Positions 34,834 through 44,492 are shown, counted from the stretch's first letter. The stretch: DNA of 64,000 bases from Candidatus Bathyarchaeia archaeon (GCA_038843675.1 JAWBRV010000008.1:1-64000); one strand, 5' to 3'. Made by a program: numbers and translations. The notes: a model not told the origin generated them from the sequence alone.

Positions 34834-35853
34834 TTGGCTCGCGGGAGGGATGGCGAAGCGGAGGAAGTCCTTTGTTTGGGGATAGAATCTACGGCGCATA
34901 CCTTCGGGGCCAGCGTGGCCAGCTCTAAGGGGGAGATCCTATCCGATATAAAGGAGGTCTACCGCCCCCCGATGGGAAGCGGCATACACCCAAGAGAGGC
35001 GGCTCAGCACCATTCGAAGATCGCTCCCAAGGTTGTTTGGGAAGCATTGAAGGTGGCTGGCAAATCCCCGGAAGAGGTTGACGCCATAGCCTATTCCAAA
35101 GGGCCAGGCCTCGGTCCGGTCCTAAGGATCGGTGCGACCGTTGCGAGGGCAATATCGGCTAAGTATTCCAAACCCCTCGTCCCCATCCATCACGCGATCG
35201 CCCATATAGAGATAGGTTTGCTCACCACCGGTCTTAGAAACCCCCTTGTAGTCCTAGTCTCCGGCGGCCATACTACTGTGGCGTTCTTTTCAAAGGGGAG
35301 GTGGAGGGTCTTTGGCGAAACGGAAGATATAACCCTCGGGAATTTGCTGGATGCCTTCGGGAGGGAAGCGGGAATACCTCATCCAGCAGGCCCGAATATA
35401 GAGGAGATCGCCTCCAAGGGGAGGAGGCTTATCGAACTTCCGTATATAGTTAAGGGAAACGACGTTTCCTACTCCGGGCTTCTCACGGCAGCCATAAAAA
35501 GGATACCGGATTCGGAGCTCCCGGACCTCTGCTACTCCCTTCAGGAGGTTGCCTTCTCCATGATCGTGGAGGTATCGGAAAGGGCAATAGCCCAGCTGGA
35601 GCGTGAGGAGCTCCTCCTAACCGGTGGGGTTTCTGCCAACCGCCGCTTGAGGGAGATGTTCGCCAAAATGATGTCCGATCGCGGGGGGAGGGCCAAGGCC
35701 GTGGATCCAAAATACTCCGGGGATTCCGGAGCCCAGATAGCTTGGGCCGGGGCTCTGGCATTTTCGAGCGGAGTTTCCGAGCGCTTGGAGAATAGCAAGG
35801 TGTTGCCGAAATGGAGGTTGGATGAGGTGGAGATCCCTTGGCGAAAGGGATGA
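34834..35853 (+). CDS. kae1: KEOPS subunit Kae1 (tRNA N6-threonylcarbamoyladenosine transferase)
   Basis: Kae1/TsaD family, 339 residues from the chosen start. The IESTAHTFGA start, iron ligands in HHAIAH, and the VSGGHTT and TGGVSANRRL motifs are intact. KEOPS makes t6A37 on ANN-decoding tRNAs. TTG 34834 is preceded by GGAAGGAGG; TTG 34876, next to the conserved IEST, is the main alternative. The longer frame to 34693 overlaps the aIF2-gamma start and is rejected. Overlaps the Bud32 gene. Confidence 0.92.
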   Translation: MARGRDGEAEEVLCLGIESTAHTFGASVASSKGEILSDIKEVYRPPMGSGIHPREAAQHHSKIAPKVVWEALKVAGKSPEEVDAIAYSKGPGLGPVLRIGATVARAISAKYSKPLVPIHHAIAHIEIGLLTTGLRNPLVVLVSGGHTTVAFFSKGRWRVFGETEDITLGNLLDAFGREAGIPHPAGPNIEEIASKGRRLIELPYIVKGNDVSYSGLLTAAIKRIPDSELPDLCYSLQEVAFSMIVEVSERAIAQLEREELLLTGGVSANRRLREMFAKMMSDRGGRAKAVDPKYSGDSGAQIAWAGALAFSSGVSERLENSKVLPKWRLDEVEIPWRKG

Positions 35854-36473
35854 CCTTGCTCAAGAAGGGTGCTGAGGCCGACCTATATTTGGGGGAGTGG
35901 TATGGCATGAAAGCTGTATACAAAGTGAGGGTTCGAAAGGGATACAGGATCCCCCAGCTGGACAGAAGGATAAGGGAGGAGAGAACGGCTAGGGAAGCCT
36001 CCATGCTTCATGAGGTAAAGCTATTGGGGGTTCCAGCCCCCTCCGTTTATAACGTCGACCTTCGCTCCAAGACCATAGTTTTGGAGTTCATCGAAGGCAT
36101 TAGGATGAAGGAAGCCTTGGAGCTCAAGGGATCTAAGCCGCTCCCCCTATTCGAGATCGGGGAATGCGTGGGGAGGATGCATTTCAATGGCATAATCCAT
36201 GGGGACCTCACGACCTCCAACATAATGCTTAGGGAGGAAGGCGGGATCGCCCTGATGGATTTCGGGCTTAGCTTCAGATCGAGCGATGAAGAGGACATGG
36301 GGACCGATCTACTCATATTGAAGAGGGCCTTAGGGAGCCTCCATCATGAGCGGGCGAAGGAGGTCCTTGAAAGGATCTTGAAGGGTTATCGCTCCATAAT
36401 TGGGTTCGCGGACGACGTCATCAGGAAGATGCTCGAAGTGGAGCGAAGGGGGAGGTACTTTTCCGAGAGGTGA
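35838..36473 (+). CDS. bud32: KEOPS protein kinase/ATPase Bud32
   Basis: Bud32, about 211 residues. Small RIO-type kinase fold with glycine-poor N-lobe (KKGAEADLY), catalytic loop IHGDLTTSNIML and DFG motif in LMDFGLS, and the basic C-terminal end. It stimulates Kae1. ATG 35850 overlapping the kae1 stop (ATGA) is an equally good start and removes four residues. In some archaea Kae1 and Bud32 are fused; here they are separate but coupled. Confidence 0.93.
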   Translation: MAKGMTLLKKGAEADLYLGEWYGMKAVYKVRVRKGYRIPQLDRRIREERTAREASMLHEVKLLGVPAPSVYNVDLRSKTIVLEFIEGIRMKEALELKGSKPLPLFEIGECVGRMHFNGIIHGDLTTSNIMLREEGGIALMDFGLSFRSSDEEDMGTDLLILKRALGSLHHERAKEVLERILKGYRSIIGFADDVIRKMLEVERRGRYFSER

Positions 36474-36479
36474 ACGGGG

Positions 36480-37076
36480 GTGAAGTTCCATGAGGCGAAG
36501 ATCTTCTTCCTAACGAAGAACTTGGGGAAGTTCGAGGAAGCATCGGAGGTCTTGGGCAGGTTCGGCATAGAGGTCCTGAGGCTATCCGAGGATAAGATTG
36601 AGATACAATCGGATGATCTCTGCGAGATATCGAAGTTCTCATCGCTTGAGGCCTCTAGGGCGCATGGGATCCCCCTCATCACTGAGGACGCGGGGCTTTT
36701 CGTGGATTCCTTAGGGGGATTCCCGGGACCCTATTCCTCCTACGTCTTCAGGACGATAGGAGTGAGTGGCCTACTCAAGTTACTCGACGGCGTTTCAGAT
36801 AGGGGTGCGGAGTTCAAGTCCGCCGTTTCCTTTTGCGCCCCGGGATTTGGCCCGCTGTGCTTCTTGGGCATTGTGCGCGGGAGGATCTCGGAGGAGGCCC
36901 GGGGTTCCCAAGGCTTTGGGTTCGATCCGATATTCATACCCGATGGCGAAGGGGATAGGACGTTCGCTGAAATGGGACTTGAGGAAAAGAATAAATACTC
37001 TCATAGGGCCAAAGCGTTGGAAAAATTCGCGAGATGGTTCAAGGGGGAATGGGCTCCCCAATCGCGATGCCGATAG
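36480..37076 (+). CDS. XTP/dITP diphosphatase (RdgB/HAM1)
   Basis: HAM1-family pyrophosphatase, 198 residues, which removes ITP/XTP from nucleotide pools. Conserved FLTKNLGKFEEA start, the ITEDAGLFVDSLGGFPGPYSS active-site segment (here split for brevity: TEDAGLFVD, GFPGPYSS) and the SQGFGFDPIF motif. GTG start at 36480, six bases after bud32. HAM1 next to Bud32 is common in archaea. Confidence 0.93.
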   Translation: MKFHEAKIFFLTKNLGKFEEASEVLGRFGIEVLRLSEDKIEIQSDDLCEISKFSSLEASRAHGIPLITEDAGLFVDSLGGFPGPYSSYVFRTIGVSGLLKLLDGVSDRGAEFKSAVSFCAPGFGPLCFLGIVRGRISEEARGSQGFGFDPIFIPDGEGDRTFAEMGLEEKNKYSHRAKALEKFARWFKGEWAPQSRCR

Positions 37077-37103
37077 ATGCGGAGACCGGAGGCCGAGAGA
37101 CCC

Positions 37104-37553
37104 ATGGCGAGGCTCTATAGCAGGAAGAAGGGGAAATCCGGCTCCACTAGGCCTGTGAGCAAAAAGCCACCGGCTTGGTGCAAATACGCACCGGAGGAAG
37201 TCGAGGCGCTGGTGGTCAAGCTCTATAGGGAGGGATATTCCCAAAGCGCCATAGGGACCATTCTGCGTGACAAGTATGGAATACCCTTGGTCAAGCAGGT
37301 GACTGGGAAAACCATTGGGGAGATCTTGAGGGCCGAGGGCTTGGCCCCGAGGATCCCGGAGGACTTGGGATCACTCCTTAGGAAGGCTGAATCCATAAGG
37401 AAGCACTTGGAGAAGCATAGATCGGATTATGTCAACAAGAGGGCCTTAGCGCTGATAGAATCGAAGATCCACAGGCTCTCGAAGTACTATATAAGGAAGG
37501 GGATCCTAGGCCCAGATTGGAAGTATGTCCCAGCGGTCGCATCAGTGACCTGA
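37104..37553 (+). CDS. rps15: Ribosomal protein S15 (S13e type)
   Basis: S15P/S13e, 149 residues. The family N-terminus [17 protein letters not shown] fixes the start at ATG 37104 rather than 37077. Conserved C-terminal [12 protein letters not shown]. Followed two bases later by the DHH nuclease, giving the known archaeal order S15-DHH-Pcc1-S3Ae. Confidence 0.94.
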   Translation: MARLYSRKKGKSGSTRPVSKKPPAWCKYAPEEVEALVVKLYREGYSQSAIGTILRDKYGIPLVKQVTGKTIGEILRAEGLAPRIPEDLGSLLRKAESIRKHLEKHRSDYVNKRALALIESKIHRLSKYYIRKGILGPDWKYVPAVASVT

Positions 37554-37555
37554 AG

Positions 37556-38995
37556 ATGGCCGATCGCGCGGGCCTAATGGCCCGCATAGGGGAGATGGCC
37601 GATGCCATCAGGGAGGAGGCGGAGAAGTCCTCAAGCTTCTTGGTGATAACGCACTTCGATGCCGATGGACTCGGGGCCGGAGCAATCCTTTGCAAGGCTC
37701 TGATGAAACTGGCGATCCCCCTCCACATAAAAGTGGCCCAAGGCTTGGATGAGGATATACTCAAGGAGGCCTCAAGATCCCGCTATGATGTAGTGATATT
37801 CAATGAGATCGGCAGCGGTTACTTGGATCTAATAGGGGGGATCGACTTCCAAGGGAAGAGGGTTATGATAATCGATCATCATCAAACGGCTGGCGACCTC
37901 CCGGATGGCGTCATACATGTCAACCCCCACGAGTACGGTTTCGATGGGAGTAAGGACATAAGCGGATCCGGGGTCGTATTCCTGCTCTCAAAAACCTTGG
38001 ATGAATCGAATAGCGATTTGGCGCCGTTGGCGGTCGTTGGCGCCTTGGGCGATATGCAAGATGGCGGTCCTAGGCGATCCCTCACGAGCTTGAACGAGGA
38101 GATCGCCCAATTCGCTGCCTCTATGGGGAGCTTGGAGATAAGGGAAGATCTAATCCTATATGGGAGGGAAACGAGGCCCATCCACAGGGCCTTGGCCCAA
38201 ACGACTTCCCCCTTCCTTCCCGGGCTTACCGGGGAGGAGGATAAGTGCCTAGACCTGCTCGCATCTGCGGGCATAAGGATCAAGGAGGATGATAAATGGA
38301 GGGTCCCAGCGGATTTGGATGAAGAGGAGAAGCAGAGGCTCATCTCGAACATAATCAAACACCTATCATCAAAGGGCATCAATGGTGAGCTAGCCCTCGA
38401 GTTGGTCGGGAAGATATATACGCTATCGAAGGAGAGGCGATGGACCCCCCTTAGGGACGGGAGGGAATTCGCATCCCTTTTGAATGCCTGCGGGAGAATG
38501 GAAAGGCCGGGGCTCGGAATCTCAATTTGCATGGGGGATAGGGGCTCAGCCTTGGAGGAGGCGAATCGAACTTTGGCGGAATATAGGAGGAGCTTGGCCC
38601 AATGCATGGGGGAGATATACTCGAACCCGGGCAGGGTTAGGGAATTACGAGAGGCCTTCGTGATACTCGGGGAGGGCTTGATCGACGAAGGAATGACCGG
38701 CGCCGTTTCCTCCATGCTATCCTCCTCCGGAACCTTCAACTCGAAGAAGGTGATCGTTGTCTCCACGATCACCAAAAAGGGCGAGTTCAAGATCTCCGCG
38801 AGGTTATCGAGCCGATCCAAGGGGCTTGGGATAAATCTCGGGTCCATATTGAAGAAGCTATCGGCTAGGTACTCCGGGCAGGGCGGCGGGCACGATGTGG
38901 CCGCCGGGGCTCAGATCAGGGCGGAGTTGGCGGAGGAATTCTTAAGGTCCCTCGATGAGGAAATATGCAAGGCTGCGGGAGCGCATACGAGCTAA
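37556..38995 (+). CDS. DHH-family single-strand exonuclease (archaeal RecJ/GAN-like)
   Basis: About 479 residues. DHH motifs are visible: HFDADGLGAG near 40, IIDHHQ near 105, and the DHHA1 motif GQGGGHDVAAGA near the C-terminus. Homologues (GAN) associate with GINS in the replisome and degrade single-stranded DNA or RNA. ATG at 37556 is just after the S15 stop; a TTG at 37517 would overlap S15. Confidence 0.9.
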   Translation: MADRAGLMARIGEMADAIREEAEKSSSFLVITHFDADGLGAGAILCKALMKLAIPLHIKVAQGLDEDILKEASRSRYDVVIFNEIGSGYLDLIGGIDFQGKRVMIIDHHQTAGDLPDGVIHVNPHEYGFDGSKDISGSGVVFLLSKTLDESNSDLAPLAVVGALGDMQDGGPRRSLTSLNEEIAQFAASMGSLEIREDLILYGRETRPIHRALAQTTSPFLPGLTGEEDKCLDLLASAGIRIKEDDKWRVPADLDEEEKQRLISNIIKHLSSKGINGELALELVGKIYTLSKERRWTPLRDGREFASLLNACGRMERPGLGISICMGDRGSALEEANRTLAEYRRSLAQCMGEIYSNPGRVRELREAFVILGEGLIDEGMTGAVSSMLSSSGTFNSKKVIVVSTITKKGEFKISARLSSRSKGLGINLGSILKKLSARYSGQGGGHDVAAGAQIRAELAEEFLRSLDEEICKAAGAHTS

Positions 38996-39237
38996 GGATT
39001 AGCTTCGAGCTGCCTCGCGACCTCGCCGCGCCCATCGCGCGAGCCCTCTCCCCGGATTGCAAACGCCTCCCGAAGGGCCTGCGGGTCGAGGTAAAGGCGA
39101 AGGGGGAATCCATGGAGGCATTATTGCGTGCAAGGGACGCGCCATCCCTTCTGAACGCGGCCGAGGACATGTTTAGATGTGCGGAGGCCGCCTACGGCGT
39201 CTTGAAGGAGCTAGCGCGACTCGGCAAACCTTTTTAA
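38965..39237 (+). CDS. pcc1: KEOPS subunit Pcc1
   Basis: A 90-residue protein with the Pcc1 pattern: beta hairpin (LRISFELP), SPDCKRLPKGLRVEVKAKG, helix, then a C-terminal helix RDAPSLLNAAEDMFR. Pcc1 is the dimerisation subunit of KEOPS and binds Kae1. It overlaps the DHH nuclease gene by 31 bases and precedes S3Ae, its classical archaeal place. Confidence 0.82.
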   Translation: MQGCGSAYELRISFELPRDLAAPIARALSPDCKRLPKGLRVEVKAKGESMEALLRARDAPSLLNAAEDMFRCAEAAYGVLKELARLGKPF

Positions 39238-39238
39238 A
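39231..39238 (+). promoter_or_regulatory. TATA box of rps3ae
   Basis: TTTTTAAA at the very end of pcc1, about 44 bases before the S3Ae start, followed by GGAGG near the expected leader. Suggests that S3Ae has its own promoter. Confidence 0.45.
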
Positions 39239-39278
39239 CCCTGTGGGGTAAGATCGGAGGAATCCGGTGTAAAGGGGA

Positions 39279-39908
39279 ATGTCAAAGGCTCGAAAGGTCA
39301 AGGACAAATGGCATGCCAAGAGATGGTTCCCAGTCAGCGCGCCGGAGTATTTCGGAGAGCTAGAGGTCGCGAGCGTTCTCTGCGAGGATCCCCAGAAGCT
39401 CATCGGCAGAGTCGTGGAAACGACCCTTTACGATATAACCGGCGATATAACCCATCAATCAACGAAACTTTATTTCATGATCGTTGGGGTGGAGGGTGGA
39501 AGGGCGAAGACAATACTTAAACAGCACGAATATTCGACCGACTATCTCAGGAGCCTCGTCAGGAGGGGAAGCTCGAAGATAGATGGCATATTCACCGTGA
39601 GCTCTAAGGATGGCTATGTGGTCAGATATTCGATAGTGGCCTTTGCCAAGGGGAGGGCCAACTCTTCCCAAGCTAGAGCTATAAGGGCCATAATGAAGGA
39701 GGTATTGGAGGAGAGGGCTAAGAACCTGGATTATAGCCAATTATGCCATGAGGTGGTCCTCGGGAAGGTCGCATCCGACATCTACAACAAAGCGAAGAAG
39801 ATAATCCCGCTCAGGCATGTGGGCGTTAGGAAATCGAAACTCTTGGCAATGCCGACTCGGCCCTTCATCCCAGAGGAGGGTGTGAAAGCGGAGGCTAAGG
39901 CCACATAG
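39279..39908 (+). CDS. rps3ae: Ribosomal protein S3Ae (S1e)
   Basis: S3Ae, 209 residues. Conserved KDKWHAKRWFPVSAP start, GRVVETTLYDITGD, and the C-terminal KIIPLRHVGVRKSKLL. Essential small-subunit protein near the mRNA exit. Confidence 0.95.
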   Translation: MSKARKVKDKWHAKRWFPVSAPEYFGELEVASVLCEDPQKLIGRVVETTLYDITGDITHQSTKLYFMIVGVEGGRAKTILKQHEYSTDYLRSLVRRGSSKIDGIFTVSSKDGYVVRYSIVAFAKGRANSSQARAIRAIMKEVLEERAKNLDYSQLCHEVVLGKVASDIYNKAKKIIPLRHVGVRKSKLLAMPTRPFIPEEGVKAEAKAT

Positions 39909-39924
39909 GCCCCGCCCAGCCCCA

Positions 39925-40185
39925 TCACCCCCTCCTCGCCCTCTTAAGGATCTCGTCTACCTCCCCCTCAACCGCCTTAATCCTCTTCTCCAAATCCCGG
40001 AAGGCCTCCCTCCCCTCGCCAATCCTTGAGAGCTCGATCCTCAAGCGCTCTACCTCAACCTTGAGGTCATTATACTTGGCAAGCTCCAATGATTCCCTCT
40101 CGCTCTTCGCCAATAGCCCCAATAGATATCCACATATGGATCCTAGGGAGATCCCCAAGGCCAAGGAAAGCGGTTCCAGCGCCAT
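39925..40185 (-). CDS. Small membrane-anchored coiled-coil protein
   Basis: An 86-residue protein I do not recognise. One N-terminal membrane helix (LSLALGISLGSICGYLLGLLA) followed by a charged coiled coil with heptad-like spacing to the end. ATG at 40185, preceded by GGTGAAAAG, puts the helix at the N-terminus. Convergent with rps3ae, 16 bases apart. Confidence 0.55.
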   Translation of the reverse strand: MALEPLSLALGISLGSICGYLLGLLAKSERESLELAKYNDLKVEVERLRIELSRIGEGREAFRDLEKRIKAVEGEVDEILKRARRG

Positions 40186-40325
40186 CTTTTCACCAGCGCG
40201 CCCTCGATAATCGCTATTTGAGCTACCACCATTTAAAACTTCCAATGGCAATGCGTAGGAGAGATATCCATTTATGGGCTACCGAATAATCATGAATTTA
40301 GAACACATTCGATGGATGGTTCCGG

Positions 40326-41615
40326 ATGGCGCGCGCGATAAGGGAGGCAGCGATCCTAGCCGCCGGCTTGGGTACGAGACTGCTTCCCTTAACCGAGAAT
40401 AGGCCGAAGGCCATGATACCCGTTGGAGGTAAGCCATTGATTGATCACATCCTCTCTGCCCTGAAGGCCTCCGGGATAGGGAGGGCGATCGTTGTGATAG
40501 GACATGGAGGGGAAAAGATCACCTCCTTCGTTGGGGATGGTGGCAGATGGGGGATTGAGGTGGAATATGCCGTCCAAGGGAACTATTCCGGCACCGCCGA
40601 TGCCTTGAGGGTGGCCGGCGAATTTCTGCGCGAAGATCGCTTCCTTTTGGTCTACGGCGATCTCTTCGTGGGCTTCAGCTCCATAAGGTCCGTCCTCGAG
40701 GCTTGGGAGGGCTTTGGGGGATTCGCAGTAGTTGGCGCCGTCGAAGTCCCCGACCATCGGGACTTTGGCGTATTGATCGTGGAGGGGGATTCGCTTGTGG
40801 ACTTGATCGAGAAACCAGTTGGCCCTAAGCCGGAGCATGCCCTCGCGAACGCCGGTATCTTCGCCCTCTCCTCGGAGATCCTGAAGTTCGTTTCAAGGAC
40901 GGGGCCCTCGGAGCGTGGGGAGCTGGAGCTAACGGATTCGATCAGGATGGCTATAAACGAGGGCCATGAGGTAAGGATTTCACGCTTGGATGAATCGGAT
41001 TGGATGGATTTGGGAAGACCTTGGGATGTTTTGGAAGCGAACAGGAGGGCCCTTTTAAAAGCGGGCAGGAAGATCGAGGGTGAGGTCGAGAAGGGGGCGG
41101 AGATCCTCGGGGATGTGATCATATCGAGAGGGGCCGTCGTGAAGCGCGGATCCTACGTGGAAGGGCCCGCATTCTTGGGGGAGGGGGCGATCGTGGGCCC
41201 CAATTCTAGGATAAGGCCCTATACATCGCTCGGGGATGGGGTGAGGGTGGGGAACTTCTGCGAGATCAAGAACAGCGTGATCCAAAGGGGGACCAAGATC
41301 CCACACCTCTCGTACCTTGGGGATAGCATAGTGGGGGAAGATTGCAACTTCGGGGCTGGGACCATAGTGGCGAATCTTAGGCTCGATTCAAGAACGATAA
41401 GGATGAAGATCAAGGACAAAATAGTGGATACGGGGTTGAGGAAGCTCGGAGCCGTCATAGGCGACGGGGTTAAAACAGGAATCAATGTGAGCATAATGCC
41501 CGGGGTCAAGATAGGCGGAGGTGCGCTGATAGGGCCGGGCTGCGTAATCTACGACGACGTGGAGCCTAGGGCAAGGGTATTCTGTAAACAGGAGTTAATC
41601 ATCAAGCCTCCCTGA
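40326..41615 (+). CDS. Bifunctional sugar-1-phosphate nucleotidylyltransferase / acyltransferase (GlmU-like)
   Basis: 429 residues. The N-terminal half is a nucleotidylyltransferase with AAGLGTRLLPLT and RPKAMIPVGGKPL; the C-terminal half has the left-handed beta-helix hexapeptide repeats of acyltransferases (INVSIMPGVKIGGGALIGPG). This matches the archaeal dual enzymes that acetylate glucosamine-1-P and make UDP-GlcNAc, for glycans or N-glycosylation. ATG 40326 starts just before the conserved motif. Confidence 0.88.
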   Translation: MARAIREAAILAAGLGTRLLPLTENRPKAMIPVGGKPLIDHILSALKASGIGRAIVVIGHGGEKITSFVGDGGRWGIEVEYAVQGNYSGTADALRVAGEFLREDRFLLVYGDLFVGFSSIRSVLEAWEGFGGFAVVGAVEVPDHRDFGVLIVEGDSLVDLIEKPVGPKPEHALANAGIFALSSEILKFVSRTGPSERGELELTDSIRMAINEGHEVRISRLDESDWMDLGRPWDVLEANRRALLKAGRKIEGEVEKGAEILGDVIISRGAVVKRGSYVEGPAFLGEGAIVGPNSRIRPYTSLGDGVRVGNFCEIKNSVIQRGTKIPHLSYLGDSIVGEDCNFGAGTIVANLRLDSRTIRMKIKDKIVDTGLRKLGAVIGDGVKTGINVSIMPGVKIGGGALIGPGCVIYDDVEPRARVFCKQELIIKPP

Positions 41616-41624
41616 CTCGGACAA

Positions 41625-42815
41625 TCACTTCCTCCCCTCAGCGCTTACGATGGAGATAACGTCTCCATTCTTAAGTGGATAGTCGCCGCTTAGCCTCCTG
41701 CCGGTCTTCGCATCTACCGCGTATAGGAAGCCCTTCCCGAGCTCCGTATGGATCATATATGCCAGATCCCTTGCCGTCGTTCCTCCTCTTACCAAATAGG
41801 CATCGGGCAGGACCCGGCCTCGATGATCGGAGAGCTTTTCCACATCCTCCACGGGATAAACGACTATGGCATTCAAGAGCTCAAAGAACGCGGCGTTGAT
41901 CGCCTCTTGGACCCCGGTCCCTCCCCACTTCTTCAAAACCTTCTCCATTATCATCGCCAATGCGCGCTCCTGCTCATAGCTGAGCCCGGCTCCATCGAGG
42001 ATCTTGAATGAACCCATCCAAGGCTTATAGTTAGTTATCCCGCGCTGCGCAGACCTCCTCAAGGCCAGTTCGGCCTCAGCACAACAAGGGATCGCCCTTA
42101 ACCCCCTCCGCCTAAGCGCCTCGAGCCCCTCCTCCGCCCCCGGGAGATCCATCTTATTCGCCGCTATCAAGGTGGGCTTTGAGATCTCCCTCAAGCGACT
42201 CAAGAACCTCATCAGGTCATCATCCGTCCACTCGGCCAGCCTCTTATGCTCCAAACCCGAATCGGATATGGCCCTATCTATATGGGACCTCCCTATCGAT
42301 AGCCCGCTAAGCTTAGCCTCGAGGCCCGATCTCGCATCCTTGCCCTTTGAGATCTCCCTCCAATCCCTTTTCACTATCTGGAACAACCACATATCGATCT
42401 CCCTCATCAAGAAATCCACGTCCTCGACGGGATTGTGGGATCCGGGGGGACATGGCCTGCCCTCTAGGTCCGTTGAGCCTGAGGCATCGACGACGTGTAT
42501 CATCGCATCCGCCCTCCTTATCTCGTCCAAAAATCGGTTCCCGAGCCCCCTGCCCTTCCAAGCATCGGGGACTAGTCCGGCGCAATCCACCAACTCCACA
42601 GGTATCAGGCGGGTACCCTCATCGCATATTGAGTTCGCCGGATCATCCTTCACCCCGAACTCCTTGCATGGGCATTTCGCGGTCACATATGCGATCCCCC
42701 TGTTCGGCTTTATGGTCGTGAAGGGATAATTGGCGATCGGGACTTGGATGAGGGTCGCTGCGCTGAAGAAGGTCGATTTGCCCGCGTTCGGCTTCCCGAC
42801 TATTCCGACCATCAA
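41625..42815 (-). CDS. ychF: YchF-type GTPase/ATPase (archaeal Obg-like)
   Basis: A 396-residue TRAFAC protein. G1 motif GKPNAGKST, G3 DCAGLV, G4 NKMD, then a helical domain and a C-terminal TGS domain (ending PLKNGDVISIVSA). It matches the archaeal YchF/OLA1 relative, which binds ribosomes and prefers ATP in some members. Convergent with the GlmU-like gene. Confidence 0.9.
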   Translation of the reverse strand: MMVGIVGKPNAGKSTFFSAATLIQVPIANYPFTTIKPNRGIAYVTAKCPCKEFGVKDDPANSICDEGTRLIPVELVDCAGLVPDAWKGRGLGNRFLDEIRRADAMIHVVDASGSTDLEGRPCPPGSHNPVEDVDFLMREIDMWLFQIVKRDWREISKGKDARSGLEAKLSGLSIGRSHIDRAISDSGLEHKRLAEWTDDDLMRFLSRLREISKPTLIAANKMDLPGAEEGLEALRRRGLRAIPCCAEAELALRRSAQRGITNYKPWMGSFKILDGAGLSYEQERALAMIMEKVLKKWGGTGVQEAINAAFFELLNAIVVYPVEDVEKLSDHRGRVLPDAYLVRGGTTARDLAYMIHTELGKGFLYAVDAKTGRRLSGDYPLKNGDVISIVSAEGRK

Positions 42816-42895
42816 CTCTCGGAATACTTCCGAATGGATCGAGCTTTGGGGAATTTATAAAAAGGGATGGGATGGGCCTTTCGGGTCGGGCCCCG

Positions 42896-44245
42896 CTAAG
42901 GCGGGGGTTGCGCTATGAAGCCCTTCTCCATGAGGAACTTCGTTTCGTCCCTGGCCCTTTTGATGATCTCCATCGCCCTTTCATATAACTCCTTATAGCT
43001 TGGCTTCACCCTAGCGATGCCTTGCTCTATGGCCTTCGACCCAACTGCGGCGGCCTCCCTCGGGAATACCTCCCAATCGTCCATTGTGGGTATTATGAAA
43101 TCCTCCTTCAGCCCCCTCTCCTCGGCGACCTTGGCCAACTCGTTGGCCGCGGCTATGCACATCTCATCCGTTATGGTCTTAGCCCTAACATCGAGAGTCC
43201 CTCTGAAGATCCCGGGGAAGCCGAGCGAGTTATTGACTTGATTTGGGAAATCGGATCTGCCAGTCGCTACTACTTTTGCCCCCGCCTCCTTCGCCTCCCA
43301 AGGCCATATCTCCGGGATCGGGTTCGCGCACGCGAAGACTATGGCGTCGTCGTTCATCGACTTGACCATCTCCTTGGTTATAACCCCGGGCCCGGGTTTG
43401 GAACAACCTATGCATACGTCAACGCCCTTCATGGCTTCCGCCAAGCCGCCGGTCCTCCCCTCCTTATTGGTCTTGAGCGCCATCTCCCATTTCTGGGGAT
43501 ATTTATCCTTAAGGTCCGTCCTATCCTTATGGAGTATGCCCTTGCTGTCCACCAAAATCATGTTCTCGGGCCTCACGCCGGCGGCGATCAGTATCCTTGC
43601 TGCCGCTATGTTGGCGGCCCCGGCCCCCACCATTGTCACGGTCACTTGATCGATCTTCTTTCCAACAAGCTTGAGCGCGTTTATCAAGCCCGCTAGGATG
43701 ACGGTCCCGGTGCCCTGTTGATCGTCATGCCAAACCGGGATATCCATCTCCTTCCTCAACCTATCGAGGATGTAGAAGCACTTGGGCTGCTCTATGTCCT
43801 CTAGGTTTATTCCCCCGAAGCTAGGTTGAAGCCATTTCACGGCCGTTATTATCTCGTCAGCATTTTTCGTATCCAAGCAGATCGGGAAGGCATCGACGCC
43901 GCCCAAGTACTTGAAGAGCAGAGCCTTCCCCTCCATGACCGGATAGCCCGCCTCGGGCCCGATGTCCCCGAGTCCGAGCACCCTCGTCCCATCGGTCACC
44001 ACCGCCACGGTATTCCATTTATTCGTATACTCATACACCAGTTCCTTATCCTTATTTATGGCCTTGCATGGTTCGGCTACGCCTGGGGTATACCAAATTG
44101 CGAAATCGTCAAAGGTCCTCACGGCGACCTTTGGAACCACTTCTATCTTCCCTCGATAGAAGGGGTGATATTTCATGGCGAATTGGGCTGGCAACTTCGC
44201 CTTCTTCAAAAGCTCTTCAACGGATGTCAACCATCTCTCACCCAA
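42896..44245 (-). CDS. NAD(P)-dependent malic enzyme
   Basis: A 449-residue malic enzyme that interconverts malate and pyruvate plus CO2. Segments visible: YTPGVAEPC, GLGDIGPEAGYPVMEGKALLFK in two parts (GLGDIGPEAG, VMEGKALLFK), HDDQQGTGTV metal/malate site, and VGAGAANIAAARIL for NAD(P). Bacterial-type short form. It can feed the fumarase/fumarate reductase branch encoded further right. Confidence 0.94.
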   Translation of the reverse strand: MGERWLTSVEELLKKAKLPAQFAMKYHPFYRGKIEVVPKVAVRTFDDFAIWYTPGVAEPCKAINKDKELVYEYTNKWNTVAVVTDGTRVLGLGDIGPEAGYPVMEGKALLFKYLGGVDAFPICLDTKNADEIITAVKWLQPSFGGINLEDIEQPKCFYILDRLRKEMDIPVWHDDQQGTGTVILAGLINALKLVGKKIDQVTVTMVGAGAANIAAARILIAAGVRPENMILVDSKGILHKDRTDLKDKYPQKWEMALKTNKEGRTGGLAEAMKGVDVCIGCSKPGPGVITKEMVKSMNDDAIVFACANPIPEIWPWEAKEAGAKVVATGRSDFPNQVNNSLGFPGIFRGTLDVRAKTITDEMCIAAANELAKVAEERGLKEDFIIPTMDDWEVFPREAAAVGSKAIEQGIARVKPSYKELYERAMEIIKRARDETKFLMEKGFIAQPPP

Positions 44246-44492
44246 TATGATCCGATTTGCACATTCCGCTTCCTTGGGGATGTATATAACTTTTCCCTTT
44301 CGCCCAGATCCGAATTGACCATTTCACTCAGTTTCATCGCCCATGTTGGTAATATTACGCACTTCTCGAACTCCCTTTTTTGGTCCAATCCAGAAGGGAG
44401 CGCGATGCATTCCACAAAGGTTAAAAATTAATTAACGAAGATCGGCATCCGGCTGATAATAATCTAGCGGGAGTCTAAGAGAGGAAAAGGAG

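Noticed and set aside
34738-34899. N-terminal extension of aIF2-gamma to 34899
   Set aside because: The extension overlaps kae1 and would precede the conserved start by 54 non-homologous residues.
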